From Streptomyces sp. HM190 (lineage in GTDB: Bacteria; Actinomycetota; Actinomycetes; Streptomycetales; Streptomycetaceae): a DNA stretch of 64,000 nucleotides. The DNA is taken from the NCBI RefSeq assembly GCF_009857135.1, contig NZ_CP047318.1, positions 2,728,001 through 2,792,000 of the forward strand. The letters are read 5' to 3'. Below the pieces are notes generated by a model, which did no database searches, was not told the origin of the DNA, and saw only the letters and a list, made by a program, of their open reading frames with translations. This document shows, piece after piece, positions 11,889-21,432 of this stretch (within the stretch, counting starts at the first letter, position 1; the number at the start of each line of letters is the position of its first letter). The position numbers and the translations under genes were made by a program.

Positions 11889-12163
11889 GGTGTCTCCATT
11901 CACTGAATCGCCCGTCGCGCGGCGCTCGTGGTGGCCCGAGAGCGCCGCTGCGGGCCCGCCCCGTCCCGGAACCGGGCCCACCACCACTGCCGGTGGCCGG
12001 ACCGAGCCTGCCGAGCGGGTCTTAAGCGGGCCTTGAGCGAGGCGCCGCGCGGCCGGGGCCGGGAGACGGCTGCGGCCGGCCCGGCGAGGAGGGGGCCGCT
12101 CCGTGTGCGCGCCGTTCGAGTGAGGCGCAGACTGGCCGCAGGGGCCGATGAGCTGGAGGCGCC

Positions 12164-12400
12164 ATGCGGCTGAGCAAGGAGATCGACTGCACGGTCCGAC
12201 TGGGGCTGCACGACATCAGTGACGAGGACGTGGCGACGCTGGTGAGCGGCGTGCGGGGCAGGGAGCACGAGGTCGCCATGCTGTGGGAGCCGGGCGCCGA
12301 CTGTGCGCTGACCGTGGACTTCGGCGACGACCTGGAGGGCGCCCTGACGCTGGTCGAGAGGGCGCAGGAGCTGGAGAAGAAGGCCGGCGGCCAGGGCTGA
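12164..12400 (+). CDS. Small acidic hypothetical protein
   Basis: 78 aa, divergent from the FkbH operon. A clear GGAGG sits 5 nt before the ATG and codon third positions are almost all G/C, so it looks like a real gene. It is acidic and probably alpha/beta, with no transmembrane segment, and ends in a charged helix. No family recognised. Placed between two minus-strand operons, it could be a small accessory or regulatory protein of the cluster. Confidence 0.7.
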   Translation: MRLSKEIDCTVRLGLHDISDEDVATLVSGVRGREHEVAMLWEPGADCALTVDFGDDLEGALTLVERAQELEKKAGGQG

Positions 12401-12535
12401 GCCCCGGCCCGGCCTCGTCGGCACCGCGCCGCGGGAGGTCACGCTCCGCCACCGGCGCCCTGCCCGGGGCGCGTGCGCCGGCGTGCGGCACCCGGCTCGT
12501 CCGTCCCCGTCGGGGAGGTGCGGGCGCCGCGCGCG

Positions 12536-15517
12536 TCAGCGGGAGTGGCCGAGTTGGGTGAGGGCCAGGTCGAGCATGTCGGCGAAGAAGTCGGCCGCGG
12601 CGGTGTCGATGCACAGCGGCGGCTTGATCTTCAGGATGTTGAGGTGGTCCCCGGTGGGCTGGACGACCACGCCGAGGTCGAGCATCCGGTCGCAGAGTTC
12701 GGCGGTCTCCTCCGTGGCGGGTTCCAGGCGCACCCGGTCCCGGACCAGCTCGAGACCGAGGTAGAGGCCCGAGCCGTGGACGGCGCCGATGATGCCGTGG
12801 CGGCCCGCCAGTGCCTCCAGCCGGTTCTTCAGATGGCCGCCGACGCGGACCGCGTTGCCCTGGAGGTCCTCGTCGCGCAGGGTGTCGAGGACGGTGAGGC
12901 CGACGACGCTGGAGACGGGGCTGCCGCCGGTGGAGGAGAAGAAGTAGCCCTGGTCGCGGTACCGGTCCGCGACCGCCTTGGACGTGATGACGGCGCCGAG
13001 GGGGTGGCCGTTGCCCATGGCCTTGGCGACGCAGACGATGTCGGGGACGACCTGCTGCTGCTCGAAGCCCCAGAACCAGTGTCCGAGGCGGCCGTATCCG
13101 ACCTGCACCTCGTCGGCGACGGCCAGGCCGCCGTGGCGGCGTACCGCCGCGTAGACCTGGGCGAGGTAGCCGTCGGGGAGGGCGACTCCCCCGGCGTTGC
13201 CGTAGAAGGTCTCGCCGACGAAGGCGCCCGCGGGGCGGCCCGCAGCGGCGAGTCCGTCGATCACCGCGACGGCCTCGGGCGCGTAGCGCACGGCGTCCGG
13301 GCCGCGGTGGCGGCCGCGGTAGGAGTTCGGCGAGTCCACGGTGTGCACCCAGCTCGGGCGGCTGGCCAGGGCGTTCGGGTTGTCCTGGAGCGAGGTGGAG
13401 ACCGCGTCGGAGGCGTACGTCCAGCCGTGGTACGCCTCGCGCAGCGCGACGACGTCGTGCCGCCCGGAGGCGCCGATCGCGAGCCGGAGACCCAGATCCA
13501 CCGCCTCCGAACCGGAGTTGACGAGGAACACCGTGTCCAGCGGGTCGGGCAGGAGGGCGGCGAGGCGCTCGGTGAACTCCACCACGGAGGCGTAGTGGAA
13601 GCGCGAGTTGGTGTTGAGCCGCCGCAGCTGCCGGGACACCGCACGCTCGACGCGGGGGTGGGCGTGGCCCAGCGGGGTGACGTTGTTGACGATGTCCAGG
13701 TACGACCGGCCGTCGGTGGACAGCAGATGGTGGCGCCACCCCCGTTCGATGCGGGGCGGGTCGGCGTAGTAGTGCTCCTGCACGGTGGCGAACACGGCGT
13801 CACGCCGGTCGAGCAGGTCCCCCTCGTCCGTACGGTCGTCCGCGGCCGGAGCGCGGGCGGGGAGCCCGAGGAGCGGGGCCGGGTCGGCGGTCGGTCCGAG
13901 CCAGCCGGCGGCGTACTCGGGACGGACCAGGTGCGGGGCGGCGGGGCTGCCGGCCTCGCGCAGCGCGATGTGGACCGGGGTGCCGGGCCCGAGGTGGGCG
14001 AGGTCCTCGCCCGCCCGCACCGTCGCGCCGGTGGTGACCACGGGCCGGTCGGCGGGCGGGAAGGACAGCGCCAGGACCCGCGTGCCGTGGGTGAGTTCCA
14101 GGTGGCCCGGCGCCGCGGCGAGGACCTTGCCCGCGGCGGGGGCCTGCAGCACGGCGTCCCGGCCGAGCCGGAGGTCGGTCCCGGTGGGCACCGTGGCCGG
14201 GGACAGCGCCGACAGCGGTGGTGTCCGGGTGAGGCGGGGACGGGCGTACGGAAGGACGACGGCGGCCGCTCCGTCGGCGAGGGCGGCGGCCGTCAGCCGG
14301 TCCTCGGTGGCGGGGTCCGTCCAGGCCCCGCCGTCCAGGGCGTCGGCGTCGGTGGACAGGTCGAGGAGGGCGATGTCGGCGGCGGCGACGTCCCGCAGGA
14401 GCGGGCGCTCGGGCGCGTCGGCGCGCGCGGTCCGGGCGGACGGGCCGGCGAGGCCGACGGCGTCCCTGACGAGGCGGGTCATCACCGGCAGGGGCACGGC
14501 AACGGCCTCTTCGAATATGCGCCATTCGCGGTCGAGCGCGTCCTTGGCGTAGGCGTTGTCCTCGTCGACGGCGGCCTGGTGCCGCCCGCTGACCACCAGG
14601 ACGGCGGCGCGCAGCACCACGATCGGCCACACCGCCTCGGCCTCCTCGGCGGAGAGCGGCCGGACGGCGTGGAAGGCGCGGACGGCCGGCAGCACGTGGT
14701 GGGGCTCGACGCCGTCGTGGTGGAGCATCGAGGACAGGGACACGGCGAGTTCGCCGACGGCCCAGCTCGTGGTCACGTCACCGAAGTCGATGACCCCGTC
14801 GGGCAGGGGCGGCCGGCTGTCGGGACGGCGGATCAGGTTGTCGTCGGTGAGGTCCATGTGCACGGCCTGCGACGGCAGCGCGGCGGCCACGGCCCGGACC
14901 CGGGCCCATGCCTCCTCGGTCGCGGCCAGGACGGCGGTGCGCCGGTCGGGTTCGGCGATGTGCCCGGCGAGCCTGGCGACGACGCGGTCGGCGTGCCGCG
15001 GGTCCCACTGGAGCACGCGGTCGAGGCCCGGGTGCCGGAAGTCGCGCAGGGCTGCGCCGACCCTCCCGGCGAGCGTGCCCATGGCCGCGACGGTGCCGGG
15101 GGACAGGTGCCGCGGTCCCGAGAGCGCGCCGCCGGGCAGGTGGCGCAGCAGGCGGGCGACGGCCGGGCCGTGGCCGGTGTCCACCGTCGCGCGCCGCGGG
15201 GTGCCGTCGGGGCGGCGCAGGACCGTGGCGATCCGCAGGTCCGGGCAGGCCGAGGCGATGAGGTCGGCGGCCTCGTCGGCGGCCTCGACCTCCACCGCGC
15301 CGAACGCGGGGTTGGCGATCTTCAGGATCGCCGTGGGCGTCCCGTCGTCGGCGCGCATCAGGAAGTTGGCGTCCTGCTGGCTGCCCAGCGCCTGCGCGCG
15401 GGCGGTGACGCCGAGGTGTTCGGCGGCGATGCGCTCGGCCTCGGCGGGTGTCAGGCGGGGCGCGGGGAGGGCGTCCTCGGTGAAGAAGTCGACGGTGCGG
15501 TGCTCGTCGGGCGGCAT
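12536..15517 (-). CDS. Trifunctional fusion: APH-type kinase, lipoyl/M23-like middle, class III aminotransferase
   Basis: 993 aa. Residues about 30-330 are an aminoglycoside/choline-kinase-type phosphotransferase: catalytic loop 'AVHMDLTDDNLI' (about 220) and metal-binding 'VIDFGD' (about 240). Residues about 440-530 form a beta-rich barrel-like segment ('LELTHGTRVL', 'VHIALREAG') like the M23/biotinyl fold in this fusion family. Residues about 570-993 are a class III PLP aminotransferase: 'NSGSEAVDLGLRLA', 'ADEVQVGYGRLG', and Schiff-base lysine in 'CVAKAMGNGHPLG' (about 831). The family includes enzymes that act on phosphorylated amino alcohols such as O-phosphoethanolamine, so kinase plus PLP-lyase/transaminase coupling is plausible. 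ATG 15517 starts just upstream of the kinase domain. An Lrp/AsnC gene lies 68 bp upstream on the same strand. Confidence 0.88.
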   Translation of the reverse strand: MPPDEHRTVDFFTEDALPAPRLTPAEAERIAAEHLGVTARAQALGSQQDANFLMRADDGTPTAILKIANPAFGAVEVEAADEAADLIASACPDLRIATVLRRPDGTPRRATVDTGHGPAVARLLRHLPGGALSGPRHLSPGTVAAMGTLAGRVGAALRDFRHPGLDRVLQWDPRHADRVVARLAGHIAEPDRRTAVLAATEEAWARVRAVAAALPSQAVHMDLTDDNLIRRPDSRPPLPDGVIDFGDVTTSWAVGELAVSLSSMLHHDGVEPHHVLPAVRAFHAVRPLSAEEAEAVWPIVVLRAAVLVVSGRHQAAVDEDNAYAKDALDREWRIFEEAVAVPLPVMTRLVRDAVGLAGPSARTARADAPERPLLRDVAAADIALLDLSTDADALDGGAWTDPATEDRLTAAALADGAAAVVLPYARPRLTRTPPLSALSPATVPTGTDLRLGRDAVLQAPAAGKVLAAAPGHLELTHGTRVLALSFPPADRPVVTTGATVRAGEDLAHLGPGTPVHIALREAGSPAAPHLVRPEYAAGWLGPTADPAPLLGLPARAPAADDRTDEGDLLDRRDAVFATVQEHYYADPPRIERGWRHHLLSTDGRSYLDIVNNVTPLGHAHPRVERAVSRQLRRLNTNSRFHYASVVEFTERLAALLPDPLDTVFLVNSGSEAVDLGLRLAIGASGRHDVVALREAYHGWTYASDAVSTSLQDNPNALASRPSWVHTVDSPNSYRGRHRGPDAVRYAPEAVAVIDGLAAAGRPAGAFVGETFYGNAGGVALPDGYLAQVYAAVRRHGGLAVADEVQVGYGRLGHWFWGFEQQQVVPDIVCVAKAMGNGHPLGAVITSKAVADRYRDQGYFFSSTGGSPVSSVVGLTVLDTLRDEDLQGNAVRVGGHLKNRLEALAGRHGIIGAVHGSGLYLGLELVRDRVRLEPATEETAELCDRMLDLGVVVQPTGDHLNILKIKPPLCIDTAAADFFADMLDLALTQLGHSR

Positions 15518-15585
15518 GGGGTGTTCCTCGGCTGGTGCGGGCGGGACGGGGCTCGGGCGCTCGGGTGCCTCGGTCGGCGGGGCCG

Positions 15586-16026
15586 TCAGTCGACGTGCCA
15601 CAGGAAGCGGTGGGTGTGGATCGCGAAGTAGGGGAAGTTCTCCACGGCCGCGACACCCTCGACTGGCCGTACGACGTCGTTGATGAAGTCCAGGAGGTCC
15701 CGGGGCCGGGCGCACACCACCTCCGCGAACAGGTCGAAGCCGCCGGACGTGAGGACCGTGTACACGACCTCGTCGTGCCGGGACAGTTCGTCGGCGACCG
15801 CGCGGGGATCGCCGTCGACGCGCAGACCGAGCAGGGCCATCGCCTGCTGGCCCATGGTCATCGGGTCGGTCACCCCGACGACCTGGACCGCCTTGGCGTC
15901 GATCAGCCGCTGGAGCCGGAGCCTGGCGGCCGAGGGCGACAGCCCCACCTTGGGCCCCAGATCGGCGTACGGGATACGGCCGTCGACCTGCAGCTCCCGC
16001 AGGATGGCCCGGTCGATGTCGTCCAT
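15586..16026 (-). CDS. Lrp/AsnC family transcriptional regulator
   Basis: 146 aa, normal length for the family. The N-terminal winged helix ('DDIDRAILRELQVDGRIPYADLGPKVGLSPSA', split by the turn before the recognition helix) is followed by the alpha/beta effector-binding RAM domain (about 65-140, 'VVYTVLTSGGFDLFAEVV'). Such proteins sense amino acids and wrap DNA as octamers. It precedes the kinase/aminotransferase fusion on the same strand with a 68-bp gap, so it probably controls that gene and itself. A perfect palindrome lies 26 bp upstream of its start. Confidence 0.92.
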   Translation of the reverse strand: MDDIDRAILRELQVDGRIPYADLGPKVGLSPSAARLRLQRLIDAKAVQVVGVTDPMTMGQQAMALLGLRVDGDPRAVADELSRHDEVVYTVLTSGGFDLFAEVVCARPRDLLDFINDVVRPVEGVAAVENFPYFAIHTHRFLWHVD

Positions 16027-16051
16027 ACGGACCTCTCCCCTGAACGAACGG

Positions 16052-16066
16052 CAAGCATGATGCTTG
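16052..16066. promoter_or_regulatory. Perfect 15-bp palindrome upstream of the Lrp/AsnC gene
   Basis: CAAGCAT-G-ATGCTTG, seven perfectly paired bases either side of a central base, lies 26-40 bp upstream of the Lrp/AsnC start. Position and symmetry fit an autoregulatory operator for a dimeric DNA-binding protein; Lrp sites are often 15 bp. Assignment to this regulator is inferred. Confidence 0.6.
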
Positions 16067-16120
16067 TTTCGAGCACCTTGCCCGATTCACGCGCTCGATT
16101 CAAGCGTACGAACGACAGAA

Positions 16121-16190
16121 TCGAGCGCACGCCGTCAAGCGCACGCCATCAAGCGCACGCCATCAAGCACACGCCATCGAGCGCACGACA
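16121..16190. repeat. Five 14-bp direct repeats
   Basis: Five consecutive 14-mers at 16121, 16135, 16149, 16163 and 16177 with consensus TCAAGCGCACGCCA (units 2 and 3 identical, others 1-3 changes). They lie between the Lrp promoter region and the 3' end of the ABC operon. The CAAGC core also occurs in the nearby palindrome, so this could be a phased set of weak regulator half-sites, or a simple tandem repeat. Confidence 0.75.
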
Positions 16191-16282
16191 GGAATCGGCC
16201 CGCCGACCGGGCAGGGGTCGGCGGGCCGGGAATCCGGACGCGGGCGGGGAGCGGGGCGGCGTCCGGGCGGCGTCCGGGCGGC

Positions 16283-17107
16283 TCAGGCCGGGGCGGGCTC
16301 GCCGTCGAGGCGGAACCTCGGGTCGCCCGGGACGGACGCGAGGAGCCGCGCGGTGTACGGGTGTTCCGGCTCGGCGAAGGTGGCCGCGGTCGGGCCGAGT
16401 TCGACGAGGTCGCCGTGGAGCAGGACCGCGACCGTGTCGCTGACGTGCCGGACGACGGCCAGGTCGTGCGAGATGAACAGCATCGTCAGCGACAGCCTGC
16501 GGCGCAGGTCGGCGAGCAGGTTGAGGATCTCGGCCTGGGTCGTCAGGTCGAGGGCCGAGGTGATCTCGTCGGCGATGACGAACCGGGGGCGCGGTGCGAG
16601 GGCCCGCGCGATGGCCAGCCGCTGCCGCTGGCCGCCCGAGAACTCGTGCGGGTAGCGGTCCATGCCGTCCGGGTCGAGGCTCACCTGGCCGAGCAGTTCG
16701 GCGATCCGGGTCCGGACCGGTCCGACCCTGGCCCGGACCGGGTCGAGCGCCTCGGCGAGCGACTGGGCGACGGTGCGCCGCGGGTCGAACGAGGAGTACG
16801 GGTCCTGCGGGATCATCTGGACCGTCGCGGCTCCCTCCCGGCCGCGTGCGGCGCGCAGCGGGGCCCCGTCCACGAGGATCCGGCCCCCCGACGGCCGGTG
16901 GACACCGACGAGGGTCCGCGCGAGGGTCGTCTTGCCCGACCCGGACTCGCCGACGAGGGCGAGGGTGCTGCCGCGGGGGATGTCGAACGACACTCCCTTG
17001 AGCACCCTGCGGGCCGCGGCGCCGCGCCCGAGCTCGACGGTGAGGTCCTCGACCCGCAGCAGCGGGTCGGCGGTCCCCGTGTCCGGTGCGGTGGCTGTGG
17101 CGGACAT
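16283..17107 (-). CDS. Peptide-type ABC transporter ATP-binding protein (DppF/OppF-like)
   Basis: 274 aa ABC ATPase. Walker A GESGSGKTT (about 53), Q-loop 'IPQDPYSSFDP', signature FSGGQRQRLAIARAL, Walker B 'RFVIADEITSALD' and the H-switch 'LFISHDLAVV' are all present, as is the dipeptide-importer C-terminal 'HPYTARLL'. Its ATG shares one base with the stop of the permease-ATPase fusion (TGATG). It is the last gene of the importer operon and pairs with the ATPase domain of that fusion to drive uptake. Confidence 0.93.
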   Translation of the reverse strand: MSATATAPDTGTADPLLRVEDLTVELGRGAAARRVLKGVSFDIPRGSTLALVGESGSGKTTLARTLVGVHRPSGGRILVDGAPLRAARGREGAATVQMIPQDPYSSFDPRRTVAQSLAEALDPVRARVGPVRTRIAELLGQVSLDPDGMDRYPHEFSGGQRQRLAIARALAPRPRFVIADEITSALDLTTQAEILNLLADLRRRLSLTMLFISHDLAVVRHVSDTVAVLLHGDLVELGPTAATFAEPEHPYTARLLASVPGDPRFRLDGEPAPA

Positions 17108-18987
17108 CAGCGGCTCCCTTCGGCGGCCGGCGGGCGGTCCGCGGCGGTGTCGGACAGGCCGTCCGGCGACAGGCCGTCCGGCGGCGTTCCGTCCAGCGGT
17201 GCCTCGTACGGCGGCGTTCCGGCCGGCTGGGCCGGGGGCGTGTCGGCGGTCCACCGGACCGCGCTGAGGGTCGCGCCGGCCTCGACGGCGGCGGGCGTCG
17301 CCGCGAGCAACGCGCGGGTGTACGGGTGGGTGACCGTCCCCCGGCGCAGGTCGCGGCCCGTCGTCCGGTCGACGACCCGGCCGCCGTGGAGCACCAGGAC
17401 GGTGTCGCACAGCTCGCCGACGACGCCGATGTCGTGCGAGATGAACAGCATCGCCGTGCCGTGCTCACGGTTGATGCGGCGGAACTGCCGCAGCACCTCC
17501 GCCTGGACGGTGACGTCGAGTGCCGTCGTCGGCTCGTCGGCGATGAGGAGCCGCGGGTTCGTCGTCATCGCGGAGGCGATCGAGGCACGTTGGAGCATGC
17601 CGCCGCTCAGCTCGTGCGGGTGCTGGCGCAGCCGCCGCTCGGGCTCGGTGACGCGGATGTCGGCGAGGGCGCGGGCCATGTCCCGCCGGGCCTGGCGCCG
17701 GGGCGTCCCCAGGTGCGTCCGGGCCACCTCGGTGAGCTGGGTGCCGAGCCGCAGCGCGGGGTTGAAGGTGCCGATCGGGTCCTGGTAGACGATGCCGATC
17801 TCGGTGGCGAGGCGGCGGCCCGGCGGTGTTCCGAGCAGGTCGAGGTCACCGAGGGCCAGGCGCGACGCGTCGGCCCGCACCCCCTCGGGGAGCAGGCCCG
17901 CGACCGCCATGGCGATGGTGGACTTGCCCGAGCCGGACTCCCCGACGAGGCCGACGATCCGGCCGGCCCCGATGGTGAACGACACGTCGTCGACGAGGGT
18001 CCGGTCACCGGCCCGCACGGTCAGCCCGGCGACGGTGAGCAGCCCGTCCGGCTCGGCGTCGGCCCCCGCGGCGCCCGGCGGGCGGGACACCACGGCCGGG
18101 GCGGCCGTTCCCGCCGCGTCCGCCGCGTCCGGCGCCGCGGTCGGTGCGGGTGCCGTGCCGCGGGTGCGGGGGTCGACGAGCGAGGCCACGCCGTCCCCGA
18201 GGAGCATGGCGCCCACACCGGTGACGATGAGCATGAGCGACGGCGCGAGCACGACCGACGGCTGGGCGAAGATCGACGGCAGCGCCTCGTTGAGGAGCCG
18301 CCCCCAGTCGTACTGCGGGCTCTGCACACCCAGGCCGACGAACGACAGGCTGCTGATGTCGAGCAGGGACAGGGTGAAGCTCGAACTGAGCAGCACCAGC
18401 AGCGGCCCGCTGATGTTCGGCAGGACGTGCCGGGCCAGGATGCGCGGTCCGGGCACGCCGAGCAGCCGCGCGGTGAGCACGTAGTCCTTGTCCGCGACGG
18501 TCGCGGCGAGGTTCGCCGTCAGCCGGGCGAAGCCGGGGACGCCGGCGACGGCGATCGCGACGATCGCGGACCCGGTGCCCGGTCCGAGCACCGCCGCGAT
18601 GACGAGGGCGAGCACGAGCGACGGGAACGCCACCGCGGAGTCGATGAGCCGCAGACAGGTCTCGCGCAGCCACCCGGGGGCCAGGTGGACGAGCGCGCCG
18701 ATCGCGACGCCGACGACGAACGAGGCGGCGGTCGCGGCGGCGGCCATCAGGAGGGTCAGGCGGGTCGCGACGAGGGCGCGGGCCAGGACGTCGCGGCCGA
18801 AGGCGTCGGTGCCGAGGAGGTGCCCGGCGCCGGGCCCCAGCCGGGCGTCGTCGGTGAGGGTCTCGGCGGAACCGCTCAGCAGCGGCGGGGCCACGAGGGC
18901 CACGACCACGAGCAGTCCGAGGATCACGGCGCCGGCCAGCAGCGACGGGTTGCGGCGCCGTCGGCGCACGGTCGGGTCAGTGGCCAC
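17107..18987 (-). CDS. Fused ABC permease-ATPase (DppC + DppD-like)
   Basis: 626 aa. The N-terminal half (about 1-280) is a DppC-type inner-membrane permease with about six membrane segments and the EAA-like loop 'TARLLGVPGPRILARHVLPN'. A low-complexity Ala/Pro/Gly linker (about 285-330) joins it to a full ATPase domain: Walker A GESGSGKST, signature LSGGMLQRASIASAM, Walker B 'RLLIADEPTTALD', and 'FISHDIGVV'. The C-terminal 50 residues are Pro/Gly-rich repeats. Permease and ATPase are separate polypeptides in most peptide importers. The GTG start overlaps the preceding permease gene by 11 nt. Confidence 0.92.
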   Translation of the reverse strand: MATDPTVRRRRRNPSLLAGAVILGLLVVVALVAPPLLSGSAETLTDDARLGPGAGHLLGTDAFGRDVLARALVATRLTLLMAAAATAASFVVGVAIGALVHLAPGWLRETCLRLIDSAVAFPSLVLALVIAAVLGPGTGSAIVAIAVAGVPGFARLTANLAATVADKDYVLTARLLGVPGPRILARHVLPNISGPLLVLLSSSFTLSLLDISSLSFVGLGVQSPQYDWGRLLNEALPSIFAQPSVVLAPSLMLIVTGVGAMLLGDGVASLVDPRTRGTAPAPTAAPDAADAAGTAAPAVVSRPPGAAGADAEPDGLLTVAGLTVRAGDRTLVDDVSFTIGAGRIVGLVGESGSGKSTIAMAVAGLLPEGVRADASRLALGDLDLLGTPPGRRLATEIGIVYQDPIGTFNPALRLGTQLTEVARTHLGTPRRQARRDMARALADIRVTEPERRLRQHPHELSGGMLQRASIASAMTTNPRLLIADEPTTALDVTVQAEVLRQFRRINREHGTAMLFISHDIGVVGELCDTVLVLHGGRVVDRTTGRDLRRGTVTHPYTRALLAATPAAVEAGATLSAVRWTADTPPAQPAGTPPYEAPLDGTPPDGLSPDGLSDTAADRPPAAEGSR

Positions 18988-20008
18988 GTCGGCCTCCGTC
19001 GAGAGTGCGGGGGTCGACGATGCCGAGGACGACGTCGACGAGGAGGTTGACGAGCAGGGCCAGCATGCCGACGACGAGGATGATGCCCTGGATCACCGGA
19101 TAGTCCTTGTAGATGATCGCCTGCACGACCTCGGTGCCGAGCCCCGGATAGGTGAAGACGTTCTCCAGGATGATCGTGCCGCCGAGCAGCGACGTGAGGA
19201 CGAGTCCGCTGAGGGTGAGGACGCTCGTCACCAGGTTGGGCAGCGCGTGGCGCAGGTGGAGGCGCACCGTTCCCAGGCGGTGGCCGCGGGCGGTCCTCAT
19301 GTAGTCCTGGGCGAGGACGGAGGCCGTCTCCTGCCGGACGACCCGGGCGATGGCGAAGGCCGGGCCGATGCACAGCGCGGTGATCGGCAGGACGAGCGCG
19401 CTCGGGGTGGTGGCGCCGCCGGACGGCAGCAGGCCGAGGCTGATCGAGAACAGGACGACGAGGAGGGTCGCGACGACGTAGACCGGCGCCGACGCGAGGA
19501 GTCCGGCGATCGTGCCGAAGGCGACGCCGAGCCGGCGGCGGCGTCCGTCGCGGGTGAGGACGCCGACGGCCATGCCCAGCGGGACGGCGACGAGCAGGGA
19601 GAGCAGGACGGCCGGGATGACGAGCTGCACGGTGTACGGCAGCCGGGTCGAGACGATGTCCGCGACCGGGGTGTCGAACCGGAACGAGGTGCCGAGGCGC
19701 CCGGACGTGATGTCGCCGAGGTAGTGGACGAACCGCGTCGTCATCGGCTCGTCGAGGCCCAGTCGTTCGCGTATCGCCGCGAGCGTGGCCGGGGACGAGT
19801 TGGTGCCGGCGATGGCGCGGGCCGGGTCCCCCGGCAGCAGGGGCACGATGAGGAACGTCACGACGACGAGCAGCAGCATGGACATCAGCAGGCCGCCCGC
19901 CCGGCGGACGGCGAACCCCGCCCAGCCGCCGCCGAGCCGCAGTCCGGGAGCCCGCCGGACGGCCGCGACGGGCAGCCGCCCCGTCGCGGCCGAGGGCCCG
20001 GCACTCAC
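18977..20008 (-). CDS. Peptide-type ABC transporter permease (DppB-like)
   Basis: 343 aa integral membrane protein. The N-terminal helix 'LLMSMLLLVVVTFLIVPLLPGD' and the family motif 'RERLGLDEPMTTRFVHYLG' are diagnostic of DppB/OppB subunits, as is the cytoplasmic coupling loop 'YMRTARGHRLGTVRLHLRHALPN' (split by proline-glycine turns). Start chosen at GTG 20008, which overlaps the amidase stop as GTGA. It forms the translocation pore with the permease half of the next gene. Confidence 0.92.
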   Translation of the reverse strand: MSAGPSAATGRLPVAAVRRAPGLRLGGGWAGFAVRRAGGLLMSMLLLVVVTFLIVPLLPGDPARAIAGTNSSPATLAAIRERLGLDEPMTTRFVHYLGDITSGRLGTSFRFDTPVADIVSTRLPYTVQLVIPAVLLSLLVAVPLGMAVGVLTRDGRRRRLGVAFGTIAGLLASAPVYVVATLLVVLFSISLGLLPSGGATTPSALVLPITALCIGPAFAIARVVRQETASVLAQDYMRTARGHRLGTVRLHLRHALPNLVTSVLTLSGLVLTSLLGGTIILENVFTYPGLGTEVVQAIIYKDYPVIQGIILVVGMLALLVNLLVDVVLGIVDPRTLDGGRRGH

Positions 20009-21432
20009 GACGCCCCCGCGAGCGCCGCGTCGTCCGGGCGCCGCTCGTGCCAGCGGAACCCCGGTTCGAGCTGCGCGGACAGCCGCAGCAGCGTCGCCTC
20101 GTCGTAGGGTGCGCCGATGAGCTGGGCGCCGACCGGCAGCCCGTCCGCGGTCGTGTGGACGGGCAGCGAGATCGCGGGCAGCCCGGCGATGTTGACGAAC
20201 GCGGTGAACGAGACCATCCGGGTCTCGGTGGCCCGCGGACCGTCCGGGTCGGAGTTCGCCTCGTCGTAGACGGGGCCGACGGGCGGCGCCACGACCGCCG
20301 TGGTCGGGGTGAGGAGCACGTCGAAGTCCCGGCCCCACTGGGCGACCACGTCGCGTGACTCGGCCTGCAGGCGTGCCGCCGTCCGGGCGTAGTCGCCGGC
20401 GGTGACCTCCAGGGCGGTCTCCCGGCGGCGCCGGATGTAGGGGTCCACCGCGTCGGGGTCGTCGAGGTCGATGGCGTACGTGGAGGCGCTGATGATCGTC
20501 CAGGTGAAGCCCATGATCGCCTCGTACGAGAACATGGTCGGGCGGGCCTCGAACACGTCGTGCCCGAGGTCGCGCAGGGCCTGCGCGGCCGTCAGCGCCG
20601 CCGTGCGGCACTCCTCGTCGACGGGCAGCCCGGTCGGCGCGTCGAGGAGCAGGCCGATCCGCAGCCGCCCGGGGTCGGCACCGACCTCGTCGAGGAAGGG
20701 GCGCACCGGTTCGGGCGCGCTGTACCAGGCGAGCCGGTCGGCGCGGCCCATGACGTCGAGCATGAGGGCCGCGTCGCGCACGGTGCGGGTGATCGCGCCC
20801 TCGGTCGTCGAGTGTTCCCAGCCCCGCACGAGCGCGGGCACGCGTCCCCGGCTCGGCTTGAGGCCCACGAGGCCGGTGACGGACGCCGGGACCCGGATCG
20901 ATCCGCCGCCGTCGGAGGCGTGCGCCACCGGCGCGAGTCCGGCCGCGACGGCCGCCGACGCGCCGCCGCTCGACCCGCCGGAGGTGTGGGCCGGGTTCCA
21001 CGGGTTGCGGGTCTTGCCGTGCCGGGCGTTCTCGGAGACGGTCAGCGCGCCGAACTCGGGCGAGTTGGTCCGGCCGAGGGGGATCACGCCGGCGTCGAGG
21101 AGGAGCTGGATGTCGGGGTCCGTGACGGTCCGCGGGGTGTCCCGGATGGCCAGGGAGGACATCGTGTTGGGCTGCCCCGCCAGGGAGTTGAGGTCCTTGA
21201 TGGGGACGGGGACGCCGTGCAGCGGGCCGAGCGGCTCGCCGCTCAGCACCGCCCGCTCGGCCCGGACGGCCGCGGCGCGCACGGCGTCGGTGTCGAGCCA
21301 GACGACGGCGTTGACGGCGGGGTTGATCCGCTCGATGCGGTCGAGATAGGTCTCGGCCACCTCCACCGGGCTGACCTCCTTGGCGCGTATGAGGTCGGCG
21401 ATCTGCTGGGCGGTGCTGAAAGGATCGATCAC
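20005..21432 (-). CDS. Amidase signature family hydrolase
   Basis: About 475 aa. The Ser-cisSer-Lys triad is recognisable: Lys in 'VPVPIKDLN' and the two serines in 'TSGGSSGGASAAVAAGL', followed by 'GGGSIRVPASVTGLVGLKPS'. Members hydrolyse amides such as carboxamides, aryl-amides or N-acyl compounds. It sits inside the importer operon between the binding protein and the first permease, so it probably acts on the imported substrate, an amide or peptide-like compound, in the cytoplasm. GTG 21432 has AGGAG 9 nt upstream; an in-frame GTG 30 nt earlier is an alternative. Confidence 0.9.
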   Translation of the reverse strand: MIDPFSTAQQIADLIRAKEVSPVEVAETYLDRIERINPAVNAVVWLDTDAVRAAAVRAERAVLSGEPLGPLHGVPVPIKDLNSLAGQPNTMSSLAIRDTPRTVTDPDIQLLLDAGVIPLGRTNSPEFGALTVSENARHGKTRNPWNPAHTSGGSSGGASAAVAAGLAPVAHASDGGGSIRVPASVTGLVGLKPSRGRVPALVRGWEHSTTEGAITRTVRDAALMLDVMGRADRLAWYSAPEPVRPFLDEVGADPGRLRIGLLLDAPTGLPVDEECRTAALTAAQALRDLGHDVFEARPTMFSYEAIMGFTWTIISASTYAIDLDDPDAVDPYIRRRRETALEVTAGDYARTAARLQAESRDVVAQWGRDFDVLLTPTTAVVAPPVGPVYDEANSDPDGPRATETRMVSFTAFVNIAGLPAISLPVHTTADGLPVGAQLIGAPYDEATLLRLSAQLEPGFRWHERRPDDAALAGAS

